Positions 25,942-41,665 of a stretch of 64,000 bases of DNA are shown here, piece by piece. The notes beneath the pieces are model-generated. The model saw only the letters and a list, made by a program, of their open reading frames with translations, was not told the origin of the DNA and did not search any database. Origin of the DNA: CAZJLP01 sp964546955 (GTDB taxonomy: Bacteria; Verrucomicrobiota; Verrucomicrobiia; Opitutales; Opitutaceae); contig CAZJLP010000018.1 of the NCBI GenBank assembly GCA_964546955.1, forward strand, positions 19,662 to 83,661, written 5' to 3'. The position numbers and the translations under genes were made by a program. Position 1 is the first letter of the stretch. Every line of letters begins with the position of its first letter.

Positions 25942-26367
25942 ATGGCTAAGAAGATTCAAGGTTATATCCGACTCCAGCTCCCTGCTGGCGCCGCCAATCC
26001 GGCCCCGCCGGTCGGCCCCGCACTCGGTGCGCAAGGCGTCAACATCATGGCGTTTTGTAAGGAGTTTAACGCCAAGACTAAAGACCAGCCCGGCATGATT
26101 CTGCCCGTGGTCATCACGGTCTTCTCCGACAAGAGCTTCACGTTCATCCTCAAGTCGCCTCCGGCGTCCGTCCTCCTCAAGAAGGCGGCCAATATCGCCA
26201 GCGGCTCCGCCAAGCCGAACCAAGACAAGGTCGGTAAAGTGACCAAAAAGCAGCTCGCGGAAATCTATAAGATCAAGAAGGCCGACCTCAACGCCAAGGA
26301 CGAGGCCGCCGGGATCAAGATCATCGCCGGCACGGCCCGCAACATGGGCATCGAGGTCATCGACTAA
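25942..26367 (+). CDS. rplK: 50S ribosomal protein L11
   Basis: A 141-residue L11 that binds 23S rRNA at the GTPase centre. The Pro-rich N-terminal element (LPAGAANPAPPVGPALGAQG) and KSPPASVLLKKAA are conserved. A 102-base gap to rplA holds a possible small hairpin near 26430-26445 (GTTCC with GGAAC), where one might look for an L1 feedback site. Confidence 0.98.
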   Translation: MAKKIQGYIRLQLPAGAANPAPPVGPALGAQGVNIMAFCKEFNAKTKDQPGMILPVVITVFSDKSFTFILKSPPASVLLKKAANIASGSAKPNQDKVGKVTKKQLAEIYKIKKADLNAKDEAAGIKIIAGTARNMGIEVID

Positions 26368-26469
26368 CGAAAGCATTTTTGTAGGCCCGCAAGGCTCACC
26401 ATCCAGCAAACCACCAACCAGCTCACCGCGGGAGTTCCACCCGGAACGTTCGCACCGCAAGGAGTAAAA

Positions 26470-27165
26470 ATGGCAAAAAAACCAAGTAAGCGATACGCCA
26501 GCGCCCTCAAGGTCGCTGATCTCAGCAAGGATTACCCGCTCAAAGACGCGGTGGAAATCCTCGCGAAATTCCCGAAAGCCAAGTTCGACGAGACCGTCGA
26601 GCTTTCGTTCCGCCTCGGCGTGGACGCCGCTTCGGGCGACCAAAATGTCCGTGGCACCACGCCCCTGCCGAATGGCTCCGGCAAGAAGGTCCGCGTCCTC
26701 GTGTTCACCGACAACCCCAAGGTTGCATTGGATGCCGGCGCTGACTTCGCCGGTCTTCAGGACATGATGCAGAAGATCAATGAGGGCTGGCTCGACTTCG
26801 ACGTCGCGATTGCGACGACCGAGGCGATGAAGTCCGTTCGTACCCTCGCTCGCGTCCTCGGTCCCAAGGGCCTCATGCCGAATCCGAAATCCGGCACGGT
26901 CACGGACGACATCCCCGCTGGCATCAAGGCGGTCAAAGCCGGACGCGTGGAGTTCAAAATGGACAAGACCGCCAACCTCGGCGTTGTCGCAGGCAAGCGC
27001 TCTTTCACTGCGGACCAGATCATCGAGAACATCTCGGCGGTCATCGAAGCGGTCGGCAAAGCCAAGCCCGCGTCCTTCAAGGGCAACTACATCAAAACCA
27101 TCGCCATCTCCTCGAGCATGAGTCCGGCCGTCCGCCTCTCCTCGTCGGAATACAGCAAATACTAA
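26470..27165 (+). CDS. rplA: 50S ribosomal protein L1
   Basis: A 231-residue L1, the 23S rRNA stalk protein and, in relatives, a translational repressor of its own operon. Marks are FDETVELSFRLGVD, the rRNA-binding VRGTTPLPNGSGK-like segment and GPKGLMPNPKSGTV. A clear AAGGAG lies five bases upstream of the ATG at 26470, one of the better Shine-Dalgarno sites in the window. Confidence 0.98.
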   Translation: MAKKPSKRYASALKVADLSKDYPLKDAVEILAKFPKAKFDETVELSFRLGVDAASGDQNVRGTTPLPNGSGKKVRVLVFTDNPKVALDAGADFAGLQDMMQKINEGWLDFDVAIATTEAMKSVRTLARVLGPKGLMPNPKSGTVTDDIPAGIKAVKAGRVEFKMDKTANLGVVAGKRSFTADQIIENISAVIEAVGKAKPASFKGNYIKTIAISSSMSPAVRLSSSEYSKY

Positions 27166-27177
27166 GGAGCCCGACCC

Positions 27178-27684
27178 ATGAGAGCCGAAAAACAATATTT
27201 GATCAGCGAGGTCGAGACCCACCTCAAGAAGTCCGACTACGTCATCCTGGCGAACTTCACGAAAGTGACCGTCGCCGATGTGGCCGATCTCCGCGGCAAA
27301 CTCGCCGCCGAAAAAGCCGAATTCCACGTCGTCAAGAACAGCTCGCTGCGCGTCGCGGCCAAGGCCCTCGGCCTGCCCGATATCGAAGCATCGCTCGCCG
27401 GCCCGACGGCGGTCGTCGTCGGTGGTAAAAACCCCGCCGGCGTCGCCAAGGTCCTGAAGAAATTCTTCGACGATAAACAGAAGCTCGAAATCAAGGTGGG
27501 CGTTCTGGAGAAGAAGATCATCACGGCTTCCGACCTCAAGAAGATCGCCGATCTGCCTTCCTTCGACGCCCTGCGTTCGCAGCTGCTCGGTCTGTTCAAG
27601 CAGAACGCCGCTGCCTTCGTCCGCGTTCTCGACGCCAAGGTCAAAAAGGAACAGCCGGCCGACGCCGCTGCTCCCGCGGCCTAA
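27178..27684 (+). CDS. rplJ: 50S ribosomal protein L10
   Basis: A 168-residue L10, the stalk base to which L7/L12 dimers attach by the C-terminal helix. The start RAEKQYLISEVE, FTKVTVADVADLRGKL and VVKNSSLRVAAKAL are typical. AAGGAG precedes the ATG, 12 bases after rplA stops. A small hairpin (27719-27736) lies in the gap to rplL. Confidence 0.97.
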   Translation: MRAEKQYLISEVETHLKKSDYVILANFTKVTVADVADLRGKLAAEKAEFHVVKNSSLRVAAKALGLPDIEASLAGPTAVVVGGKNPAGVAKVLKKFFDDKQKLEIKVGVLEKKIITASDLKKIADLPSFDALRSQLLGLFKQNAAAFVRVLDAKVKKEQPADAAAPAA

Positions 27685-27820
27685 CTTCAACCCAACCTTT
27701 ATACCAAACTTTGAATTTCCTCCGGTCACACGGAGGTTTCATCAAGCGAGATAGGCTAGGGGATACGTCTCTTAAACGCGTTTCATTCCCGAAACCGCTA
27801 GTCGTCTCAGGAGATACATC

Positions 27821-28204
<384 letters not shown>

Positions 28205-28244
28205 CTACTTGGCGTTCAATATCCTTACACGTCCTTTTTCCACG

Positions 28245-28285
28245 GGACAGGCTGTGCCAACGCGCAGCCTGTCCTTTGCCTTTTT
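28245..28285 (+). terminator. Attenuator-type hairpin between rplL and rpoB
   Basis: GGACAGGCTG (28245-28254) and CAGCCTGTCC (28265-28274) form a perfect ten-pair stem with a ten-base loop, followed by TTTGCCTTTTT. Partial termination between rplL and rpoB is known in E. coli; the position here is equivalent. Confidence 0.7.
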
Positions 28286-28405
28286 CCGTTTTTGTTCTTT
28301 GTTTGTGTCCGTAGCCTCCGCTGACGACCGCGCCCGCTCGTCCCGGACCAGCTGATCTCACGCGCATCCACGCGTCCACCTGCCGCCGCTTTGCCTTTTA
28401 ATCAA

Positions 28406-31400
28406 ATGGGAACCTCTATCGCCGACCGCGTAAACTTCGGTAAACTCAGAGAAGTCATCCAACCGCCGAATCTGATCGAGATTCAGATCACGTCCTACCT
28501 GGACTATTTGCAGAAAGGTGTGCCCGAAAAGCAGCGCAAGCCGCAGGGACTCGAAGCCGTTTTCCGCGAAGTCTTCCCGATCGAATCGTACGACGGCCGC
28601 CTGGTCCTCGAGTACGTCTCCTATACCCTGGGCGAGCCCAAAAACACGGAGATCGAATGTATCCGTGAAGGTATTACCTATTCCGTTCCGCTTTACGTGA
28701 AGCTCCGGCTTCGCGAGGAAGACTTCATCAAGGACGAGGAAATTTACATGGGCGAGATCCCGATGGTGACGGAGCGCGGCTCCTTCATCATCAACGGCGC
28801 CGAGCGCGTCGTGGTCTCCCAGCTCCACCGTTCGCCCGGCATCGCCTTCGAAGTCACGCCGCATCCCAACGGCAAACCGCTGCATTCGTTCCGCATCATC
28901 CCGGACCGCGGCACCTGGCTGGAAGTGCAGTTCGACAATAACGACCTGCTTTACGTCTATCTCGACCGCCGCCGCCGCCGCCGGAAATTCCTTATCACGA
29001 CGCTGCTCCGCTCGATCGGCTTCAGCTCGGATATCGATATCCTCAATCTTTTTTACGAGATCAAGGACCTCAAGGTCTCCAAGGCTCTCGACATGGAAAA
29101 CGTCTCCACGTTGGTCCTGGTCGAAGACGCCATCGACGCCCAGAAGGGGGTCGTTCTCGCCCGCGCGTTCGAACCGCTGACGAAGCAGATCGTCCGCACG
29201 TTCGAGAAGCACGACATCACCTCGATCCGCGTGATCGACACCGCGGTGGACGAAGGCGCCATCATCCGCGCCCTCAAAAAAGACCCCACCCGCAACGAAG
29301 AGGAAGCGCTGAAGGAAATCTACAAGCGTCTCCGCCCCGGCGAACCTCCGACCACGGCGAATGCCAAGGCCCTCCTCAAGCGCCTGTTTTTCGACCCGAA
29401 GCGCTACGACCTGGGCCGCGTGGGCCGCTACAAGGTCAACCAGAAGCTCGGCCTCAAGGTCGAGATCGAGCAGCGCATTCTCGAAAGCGGCGACGTCGTC
29501 GCCGCCACGAAGTACCTCGTCCGCCTGAAGCGGGGCGAAGGTGTCGTGGACGACATCGATCACCTGGGTTCCCGCCGCGTCCGCACCGTCGGCGAACTGC
29601 TGGCCAACCAATGCCGCGTCGGGCTGAGCCGCACGGAACGCCTGGTCCGCGAGCGTATGACGATGTACGACCAGAGCGTCGACTCGATCACGCCGCAGAA
29701 GCTGATCAATCCGAAGGCGCTCACGACCGTCATCCGCGACTTCTTCGCCCGCTCGCAGCTCTCGCAGTTCATGGACCAGATCAACCCGCTTGCTGAGGTC
29801 ACGCACAAGCGCCGTTTGTCCGCCCTCGGGCCGGGAGGTCTCAACCGCGAGCGCGCCGGCTTCGAAGTCCGCGACGTCCATCCGTCGCACTACGGACGCA
29901 TCTGCCCGATCGAAACGCCGGAAGGTCCGAACATCGGCCTCATCAACTCTCTCTCGACCTATGCCCGGGTGAACGAATTCGGCTTCATCGAGACCCCGTA
30001 CCGCGTCTGCAAAGACGGCCGTGCGACCGACAAGATCGACTACCTCACCGCCGACCAGGAAGAGGGCAAGATCATCGCGCAAGCGAACTCCGAACTCGAC
30101 GACAAAGGTCACTTCATCGGCAAGGTCACCGTTCGCCAGCAGGGCAACTTCTTGGAAGTGTCCGCCAGCGAAGTCGACTACATGGACGTCTCGCCCAAGC
30201 AGGTCATCTCGATCGCGGCCGGCATGATTCCCTTCCTCGAGCACGATGACGCGAATCGCGCGCTCATGGGCTCGAACATGCAACGCCAGGGTGTTCCGCT
30301 GCTGCAGGCCGAGGCTCCTTTCGTCGGCACCGGCATCGAGGAGCGCGTCGCCCGCGACTCCAAGATCGTCGTGGTGGCCGAAGAGAGCGGCATTGTCGCC
30401 TCGGTCGACGCGAAGAAGATCGTCGTGACGAAGGACGGGGAATTGCCCCGCAACTTCGACCGCGCGCCCAAGACCGACGCGAAGAACCACGTATTCGTTT
30501 ACGAGCTACGCAAGTTCATGCGTTCGAACGCCGGCACCTGCTTCAATCAGAAGCCCATCGTCAAGAAGGGCCAGAAGATCAAGGCCGGTGAAATCATCGC
30601 CGACGGTCCTTCGACCGAAAAGGGCGAAATGGCGCTCGGCCGCAACGTCCTCGTGGCGTTCATGCCCTGGAACGGCTACAACTTCGAAGACGCGATCCTG
30701 ATCTCCGAGAAGGTGCTCAAGGAGGACATCTTCACCTCGATCCACATTCAAGAATTCGAGGTCACCGCCCGCGACACGAAGCTCGGGCCGGAAGAAATCA
30801 CGCGCGATATTCCGAACGTCGGCGAAGAAGCCCTGAAGAACCTCGATCACAACGGCGTCATCCGCGTCGGGGCCGAGGTCAAGCCGGGCGACATCCTCGT
30901 CGGCAAGATCACGCCGAAGTCGGAAACCGAACTCGCTCCGGAAGAGAAGCTGCTCCGCGCGATCTTCGGCGAAAAGGCCGCAGACGTGAAGGACACCTCG
31001 CTCGTCGTTCCCTCGGGCGTGGCCGGCATCATCATGGACGTGAAGGTCTCGAGCCGGATCGACTTCGAGAAGGAGAAGCTTTCTCCCTCCGATCGCCGCC
31101 GCCAGACCAAGCAGATCCAGGAAGATTACAAGACGCAGATCGACAAGCTCCGCGAGGGGCTGACCGAAGCGTTGTCCAACATCCTCCTCGGCGAAAAGAT
31201 CCCGCTCGACGTCGTCAATGGCCAGACGGGCGAAATCATCATCCCGGCGAACCGCAAGATCACCAAGACCCTCCTCCGCAAGCTCGCCGCCGTCTCCAAA
31301 CACGTCGAGATCGATCCGTCCCCGGTTCGCATCAAGATCATGGAGATCATCGGATCCTATCAGTCGAAATTCGACGAGTTGGAAGCCGATCGCGAACGCA

Positions 31401-32194
31401 AGATCTCGGGCATCGAAGCGGGCGAAGACGCCGGCACCGGTGCGATCAAGCAGGTCAAGGTTTACGTCGCGACGAAGCAGAAGCTCGAGGTCGGCGACAA
31501 GATGGCCGGCCGCCACGGCAACAAGGGTGTGGTCGCCAAGATCGTGCCCGAAGAAGACATGCCGTTCCTTCCGGACGGCACGCCGATCGAAATCTGCCTC
31601 AATCCGCTGGGCGTGCCTTCGCGCATGAACGTCGGCCAGGTGCTCGAAACTCATCTCGGTTGGGCTTGCAAAAAGCTCGGCCTGAAAGTGGCGACACCGG
31701 TGTTCGACGGAATTCCCGAAAAGCGTGTCCGCGAATACCTGAAGGAAGCCAAGCTTCCCACCACGGGCAAGAGCGGTCTCTATGACGGCCGCACCGGCGA
31801 GAAACTCGATCAGGAAGTGGTCGTGGGCTACATCTACATGATGAAGCTGAATCACCTGGTCTCGCACAAGATTCACGCCCGCGCGGTCGGTCCTTACTCC
31901 CTCGTCACGCAGCAACCGCTGGGCGGCAAAGCCCAGTACGGCGGCCAGCGTTTCGGCGAAATGGAAGTGTGGGCGCTCGAAGCCTATGGCGCGGCGCACA
32001 CCCTCCAGGAACTGCTCACCGTCAAGTCCGACGACGTGCAGGGCCGCACCAAGATCTACGAATCGCTCGTCAAGGGCGACAACACGCTGCAGGCCGGTAC
32101 ACCCGAGTCCTTCAACGTTCTCATCAAGGAAATCCAATCGCTTGGCCTCGATATCAAGCTGAACAAGCGCGACTCGCTGGGCTTCGGCGCCTAA
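28406..32194 (+). CDS. rpoB: DNA-directed RNA polymerase subunit beta
   Basis: A 1262-residue beta subunit. The ATG at 28406 (MGTSIADRVNFGKLREVIQP) is preferred to a TTG five codons upstream. Conserved landmarks include the rifampicin region (SQFMDQINPLAEVTHKRRLS and RDVHPSHYGRICPIETPEGP), EQERERGIT-free of course, and the active-site Lys segments DKMAGRHGNKGVVAKIVPEED and the C-terminal PLGGKAQYGGQRFGEMEVWA. No insert or deletion stands out. It is followed by rpoC after 55 bases. Confidence 0.98.
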   Translation: MGTSIADRVNFGKLREVIQPPNLIEIQITSYLDYLQKGVPEKQRKPQGLEAVFREVFPIESYDGRLVLEYVSYTLGEPKNTEIECIREGITYSVPLYVKLRLREEDFIKDEEIYMGEIPMVTERGSFIINGAERVVVSQLHRSPGIAFEVTPHPNGKPLHSFRIIPDRGTWLEVQFDNNDLLYVYLDRRRRRRKFLITTLLRSIGFSSDIDILNLFYEIKDLKVSKALDMENVSTLVLVEDAIDAQKGVVLARAFEPLTKQIVRTFEKHDITSIRVIDTAVDEGAIIRALKKDPTRNEEEALKEIYKRLRPGEPPTTANAKALLKRLFFDPKRYDLGRVGRYKVNQKLGLKVEIEQRILESGDVVAATKYLVRLKRGEGVVDDIDHLGSRRVRTVGELLANQCRVGLSRTERLVRERMTMYDQSVDSITPQKLINPKALTTVIRDFFARSQLSQFMDQINPLAEVTHKRRLSALGPGGLNRERAGFEVRDVHPSHYGRICPIETPEGPNIGLINSLSTYARVNEFGFIETPYRVCKDGRATDKIDYLTADQEEGKIIAQANSELDDKGHFIGKVTVRQQGNFLEVSASEVDYMDVSPKQVISIAAGMIPFLEHDDANRALMGSNMQRQGVPLLQAEAPFVGTGIEERVARDSKIVVVAEESGIVASVDAKKIVVTKDGELPRNFDRAPKTDAKNHVFVYELRKFMRSNAGTCFNQKPIVKKGQKIKAGEIIADGPSTEKGEMALGRNVLVAFMPWNGYNFEDAILISEKVLKEDIFTSIHIQEFEVTARDTKLGPEEITRDIPNVGEEALKNLDHNGVIRVGAEVKPGDILVGKITPKSETELAPEEKLLRAIFGEKAADVKDTSLVVPSGVAGIIMDVKVSSRIDFEKEKLSPSDRRRQTKQIQEDYKTQIDKLREGLTEALSNILLGEKIPLDVVNGQTGEIIIPANRKITKTLLRKLAAVSKHVEIDPSPVRIKIMEIIGSYQSKFDELEADRERKISGIEAGEDAGTGAIKQVKVYVATKQKLEVGDKMAGRHGNKGVVAKIVPEEDMPFLPDGTPIEICLNPLGVPSRMNVGQVLETHLGWACKKLGLKVATPVFDGIPEKRVREYLKEAKLPTTGKSGLYDGRTGEKLDQEVVVGYIYMMKLNHLVSHKIHARAVGPYSLVTQQPLGGKAQYGGQRFGEMEVWALEAYGAAHTLQELLTVKSDDVQGRTKIYESLVKGDNTLQAGTPESFNVLIKEIQSLGLDIKLNKRDSLGFGA

Positions 32195-32249
32195 CCGCCG
32201 CTCAACGCATCGCGAACCCTTTAAACGAAAAAGCTAGGCCATCACTTAA

Positions 32250-36386
<4,137 letters not shown>

Positions 36387-36419
36387 TTATGTAACTCCCG
36401 ATCTCAAAGCATTTAGCGC

Positions 36420-36456
36420 AAGCCGCAGACGCCTGTCGTCTGCGGCTTTTTCTTTA
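36420..36456 (+). terminator. Intrinsic terminator of the rplK-rpoC operon
   Basis: AGCCGCAGAC (36421-36430) and GTCTGCGGCT (36438-36447) form a perfect stem around a seven-base loop, followed by a T tract (TTTTTCTTT). It lies 34 bases after rpoC. Confidence 0.9.
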
Positions 36457-36580
36457 CCGCCAAAATTCCGCGAAATTGCCAAGAAAAGGTAATAAATATG
36501 CTTGCATTTAAGTGCGATTTCCAAAGCCTGTAATTCCCTCCCGCCAAAAACTGTACGTAGAGCTTAGCTCCGTATGGTTT

Positions 36581-36614
36581 AAACGCCCGGCTTCACCGCC
36601 GGGCGTTTTTTTTT
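36581..36614 (+). terminator. Second strong terminator with no clear gene before it
   Basis: AAACGCCCGGC (36581-36591) and GCCGGGCGTTT (36598-36608) form an 11-pair stem around TTCACC with at least eight T residues. Only 125 bases separate it from the rpoC terminator, and no coding frame is seen there, so it may end a small RNA or act as a backup terminator. Confidence 0.85.
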
Positions 36615-37049
36615 GCCCTAATTCATGCCGGCCGAGGGAGGGGGTGCGCGACGAGAGCGGTGTGCCCGGACGGGTTGGGAATACTCCTATGATAACACAA
36701 GTTGTTAATTGTTAAGGAGAAGTGCAAACGGAAAGGCTCACGCAACGATGATCGAGGCATAGGGACTCCGTATGGGATGTACGCGTGCGCCACCGAGAGC
36801 AGGGAACGGCGGCGCCCATATTTTGAGCGTGTGTGTTTTGACCGTGAGCGGCTTGGGGAACGGGCCTGGCGGCCTATCTCGATCCTCCATGAACGCGGTG
36901 TTCCTGCAGCAACACGACTGGGCGCCTCCATTTTAGAGAACGTAGTGTAGATCTAACTACGAAGTCGATTTTTCATAGGTAAAACGGAGCCGATCAGGGC
37001 GTGTTTTTGGGCTACAGCTTCTTTCCCCTTCCTTTTTGTTCCGAGGAAA
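36615..37049. other. Gene-free stretch with a possible structured RNA
   Basis: No convincing protein gene is seen on either strand. GGCGCCCA (36811-36818) and TGGGCGCC (36919-36926) could close a 116-base domain whose inside has further weaker pairings. A hairpin CGTAGT/ACTACG (36941-36961) followed by TTTTT may end a transcript near 36975. An AAGGAG at 36714 is followed only by a nine-codon frame. Confidence 0.4.
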
Positions 37050-37098
37050 CGGGTTGAAGGTAGGGCGGGGCCTCCGGACCCGCCCTACCTTCAACCCG
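37050..37098. repeat. Perfect 20-bp GC-rich palindrome (GTAGGGCG type)
   Basis: The 20-base arms at 37050-37069 and 37079-37098 are perfectly inverted around the loop GCCTCCGGA. The same GTAGGGCG(A/G)GGCCTCCGGA unit is found at 49860-49887 and in parts at 10987 and 57541. It is followed by CTTTATTTATTC and could stop transcription on the plus strand. Confidence 0.8.
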
Positions 37099-37445
37099 CT
37101 TTATTTATTCATCAATGACGACGGGAGGGGAGGGAACGTCTCCTGGTTCACGCCTCCGCCGGCCCGTCCCCTCCGTCGCTCGCTCCGACGCCCATTTTCC
37201 GCCCAATGGGGCCCCTTTGGGCTTGCACGTCACCTTTTCAAACCTGACGCTCTTCTTTCCTCGTTTCCCTAACTTCTTTCGGCGCGGTGGGCTTTGGTCG
37301 ATTGGCGCCTTTTTAAGCGAAGATTCAGGCGGCAAAACCGACTGGTTCTTCACCGGGGTCATTTTTCACTAGATTCTTCTTGCCGGACATTTCACGGCTG
37401 GTAGGTTTCGCGCCTTTTCCACATTTCACAGACTTCATTTTAGCT
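37099..37445. other. Leader region of the rpsL operon
   Basis: No gene is supported here. The stretch is pyrimidine-rich on the plus strand and must hold the promoter and leader of rpsL-rpsG-fusA, but no convincing -35/-10 pair could be picked by eye. A small GGGGCCCC-centred pairing is seen near 37207. Confidence 0.4.
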
Positions 37446-37826
37446 ATGCCGACCATCAACCAACTCGTACGCAAAGGACGCCGTAAAGTACGCGCCAAGT
37501 CCAAGTCCCCGGCTTTGGCGGGTAATCCTTTCCGTCGTGGTGTTTGCGTGCAGGTGATGACCCGTACGCCAAAGAAGCCGAACTCCGCCATCCGAAAGGT
37601 CGCGAAGGTTCGTCTGACGAACGGCAATGAAGTGATCTCCTACATTCCTGACGAAGGTCACAACCTCCAGGAGCACTCGATCGTCTTGGTTCGCGGTGGC
37701 CGTGTGAAGGATCTTCCCGGTGTTCGCTACCACATCGTCCGCGGCACGCTTGATGCGACCGGCGTGGAAAAGCGTCGTCGCAGTCGTTCCAAGTACGGCG
37801 TCAAGCGCCCGAAGGCCGCCAAGTAA
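37446..37826 (+). CDS. rpsL: 30S ribosomal protein S12
   Basis: A 126-residue S12, part of the decoding centre. The start MPTINQLVRKGR and the streptomycin-region motifs TRTPKKPNSAIRKVAKVRL and VRGGRVKDLPGVRYHIVRG are fully conserved, including the Lys residues at the classical resistance sites. The ATG at 37446 gives the canonical N-terminus. It heads the str operon. Confidence 0.98.
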   Translation: MPTINQLVRKGRRKVRAKSKSPALAGNPFRRGVCVQVMTRTPKKPNSAIRKVAKVRLTNGNEVISYIPDEGHNLQEHSIVLVRGGRVKDLPGVRYHIVRGTLDATGVEKRRRSRSKYGVKRPKAAK

Positions 37827-37851
37827 CCCTCGCTTCTAATCTTTATTCGTC

Positions 37852-38325
37852 ATGTCACGCCGTCACAGAGCCGAAAAGCGCCAGGTCAATCCGGATATCC
37901 GCTACAACAGCCCGTTGGTAGCGCACCTCGTCAACGTCATCATGAAGAGCGGCAAGAAGAACCTTGCCGAGCGCATCGTTTACGGCGCGTTTGAAAAAGT
38001 TTCCGAGAAGCTCGAGAAGGGCGATCCGGTCGATCTGTTGATTGGCGCTTTGGAAAACGCCCGTCCGCGCCTCGAGGTGAAGAGCCGCCGTGTCGGTGGC
38101 GCGACCTACCAAGTGCCGGTTGAAATTTCATATGAACGCCAAGAGAGCTTGGCCCTCCGTTGGATCGTCGACGCTGCGGGCTCGCGCAAAGGCATTCCGA
38201 TGAAGGAAGCCCTGGCGGCCGAAATCGTCGACGCCTACAACAACACAGGCAGCGTCGTGAAGAAGAAGGAAGACACCCATAAGATGGCGCAGGCCAATCG
38301 TGCCTTCGCGCACCTCCGCTGGTAA
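37852..38325 (+). CDS. rpsG: 30S ribosomal protein S7
   Basis: A 157-residue S7, which starts assembly of the 30S head and touches the E-site tRNA. The text RRHRAEKRQVNPDIRYNSPL, NARPRLEVKSRRVGGATYQV and the C-terminal KKEDTHKMAQANRAFAHLRW are typical. It lies 25 bases after rpsL and 27 before fusA. Confidence 0.98.
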   Translation: MSRRHRAEKRQVNPDIRYNSPLVAHLVNVIMKSGKKNLAERIVYGAFEKVSEKLEKGDPVDLLIGALENARPRLEVKSRRVGGATYQVPVEISYERQESLALRWIVDAAGSRKGIPMKEALAAEIVDAYNNTGSVVKKKEDTHKMAQANRAFAHLRW

Positions 38326-38352
38326 GCCTCAGGTTCGTCATCGTCTGTTATC

Positions 38353-40548
<2,196 letters not shown>

Positions 40549-40571
40549 GTTAACCTCGTTCTTTTATCGCC

Positions 40572-40880
40572 ATGAAAGGCCAACGCATTCGCATCAAACT
40601 CCAAGGCTTCGACTATCGCGTGATCGACCAGTCGGCCACGGAGATCGTCGAGACAGCCAAGCGCTCCGGCGCTCGCGTCTCGGGCCCCATTCCGCTGCCG
40701 ACTCGCATCGAGAAGCTTTCGGTCAATCGTTCCCCGCACGTCGATAAAAAGTCGATGGAGCAATTCGAAACGCGCACGCACAAGCGTCTGATCGACATCA
40801 TCGAGCCGACCGCCCAGACGGTCGACGAGCTCAAGAAGCTGAATCTCCCGTCCGGCGTGGACATCACCATCAACGTATAA
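40572..40880 (+). CDS. rpsJ: 30S ribosomal protein S10
   Basis: A 102-residue S10 (NusE), which also bridges NusG to the ribosome and NusB. The start KGQRIRIKLQGFDYRVID, SGPIPLPTRIEKLSVNRSPH and HKRLIDIIEPT are conserved. It begins the S10 block 23 bases after fusA. A 124-base gap to rplC follows with a small hairpin (GTGCGCG with CGCGCAC near 40933-40948). Confidence 0.98.
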   Translation: MKGQRIRIKLQGFDYRVIDQSATEIVETAKRSGARVSGPIPLPTRIEKLSVNRSPHVDKKSMEQFETRTHKRLIDIIEPTAQTVDELKKLNLPSGVDITINV

Positions 40881-41004
40881 TTTGTCGCACCCGCTGACGT
40901 AACCTTAATTTACATACTTAGCAGATGCCCATGTGCGCGCCGCGCACCGCTGGGTTTTCGCTAATGTAGGTACAAACGGAAACTCTCCACCTACCGCTTA
41001 GCCC

Positions 41005-41652
41005 ATGATCTCTACACTCGTAGGCAAAAAAATCGGAATGACGCAGGTCTATGACGCGCAAAACGTCTTAGTCCCGGTCACCGTGGTCGAAGCCGGCCCT
41101 TGCCCGGTCGTCCAAGTCAAAACGACCGATGTCGACGGCTATAACGCCGTCCAGCTCGGCTTCTCCCAAAAGAAGCAGAAGAACACGCCGAAGGCCGAGC
41201 AGGCTCACGCGAAGAAGGCCGGTCTCGATGAGACGCCTCGCGTTTTGAGCGAAGTCCGCACCGAAGGCGCGCCCGATCTCAAGGTCGGCGATGTCGTGAC
41301 GGTCGCCGCGTTCACCGAAGGCCAGCTGGTCGATGTCATCGGCATCACCAAGGGCAAAGGTTTCCAAGGCGTCGTGAAACGTTTCCGCGTGGCGGGCGGT
41401 CCCGCCTCGCACGGTTCGATGTTCCACCGCCGCATCGGTTCGGTCGGCATGCGTCAGACTCCCGGCCGCGTGTGGAAAAACCAGGCGATGCCTGGCCATA
41501 TGGGCAGCGTGAAGCGCACCATGCAAAACCTCCGCGTGGTGAAGATCGTCGCGGACAAGAACCTCATCCTCGTGAAGGGTGCAATCCCAGGCGCGAATGG
41601 CGACGACGTGATCGTCCGCACCGCGATCAAGGGTCAACCCAAGAAAGCCTAA
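41005..41652 (+). CDS. rplC: 50S ribosomal protein L3
   Basis: A 215-residue L3 whose long loop reaches the peptidyl transferase centre. The start ISTLVGKKIGMTQVYD, KGFQGVVKRFRVAGGPASHG, the loop IGSVGMRQTPGRVWKNQAMP and GHMGSVKRTMQNLRVVKI are typical. It lies 13 bases before rplD. Confidence 0.98.
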   Translation: MISTLVGKKIGMTQVYDAQNVLVPVTVVEAGPCPVVQVKTTDVDGYNAVQLGFSQKKQKNTPKAEQAHAKKAGLDETPRVLSEVRTEGAPDLKVGDVVTVAAFTEGQLVDVIGITKGKGFQGVVKRFRVAGGPASHGSMFHRRIGSVGMRQTPGRVWKNQAMPGHMGSVKRTMQNLRVVKIVADKNLILVKGAIPGANGDDVIVRTAIKGQPKKA

Positions 41653-41665
41653 GGAATAGCCAGCC

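Noticed and set aside
36811..36930. A tRNA-like 7-bp acceptor with TCCA end (GGCGCCC and GGGCGCC)
   Set aside because: No T loop, D arm or anticodon arm could be placed; 120 bases is too long for a tRNA and the T-arm consensus is absent. Kept only as part of a possible structured RNA.
36702..36950. Possible 82-codon gene after an AAGGAG
   Set aside because: Starts with TTG, Arg-rich text, no family likeness; the AAGGAG does not line up with its start.
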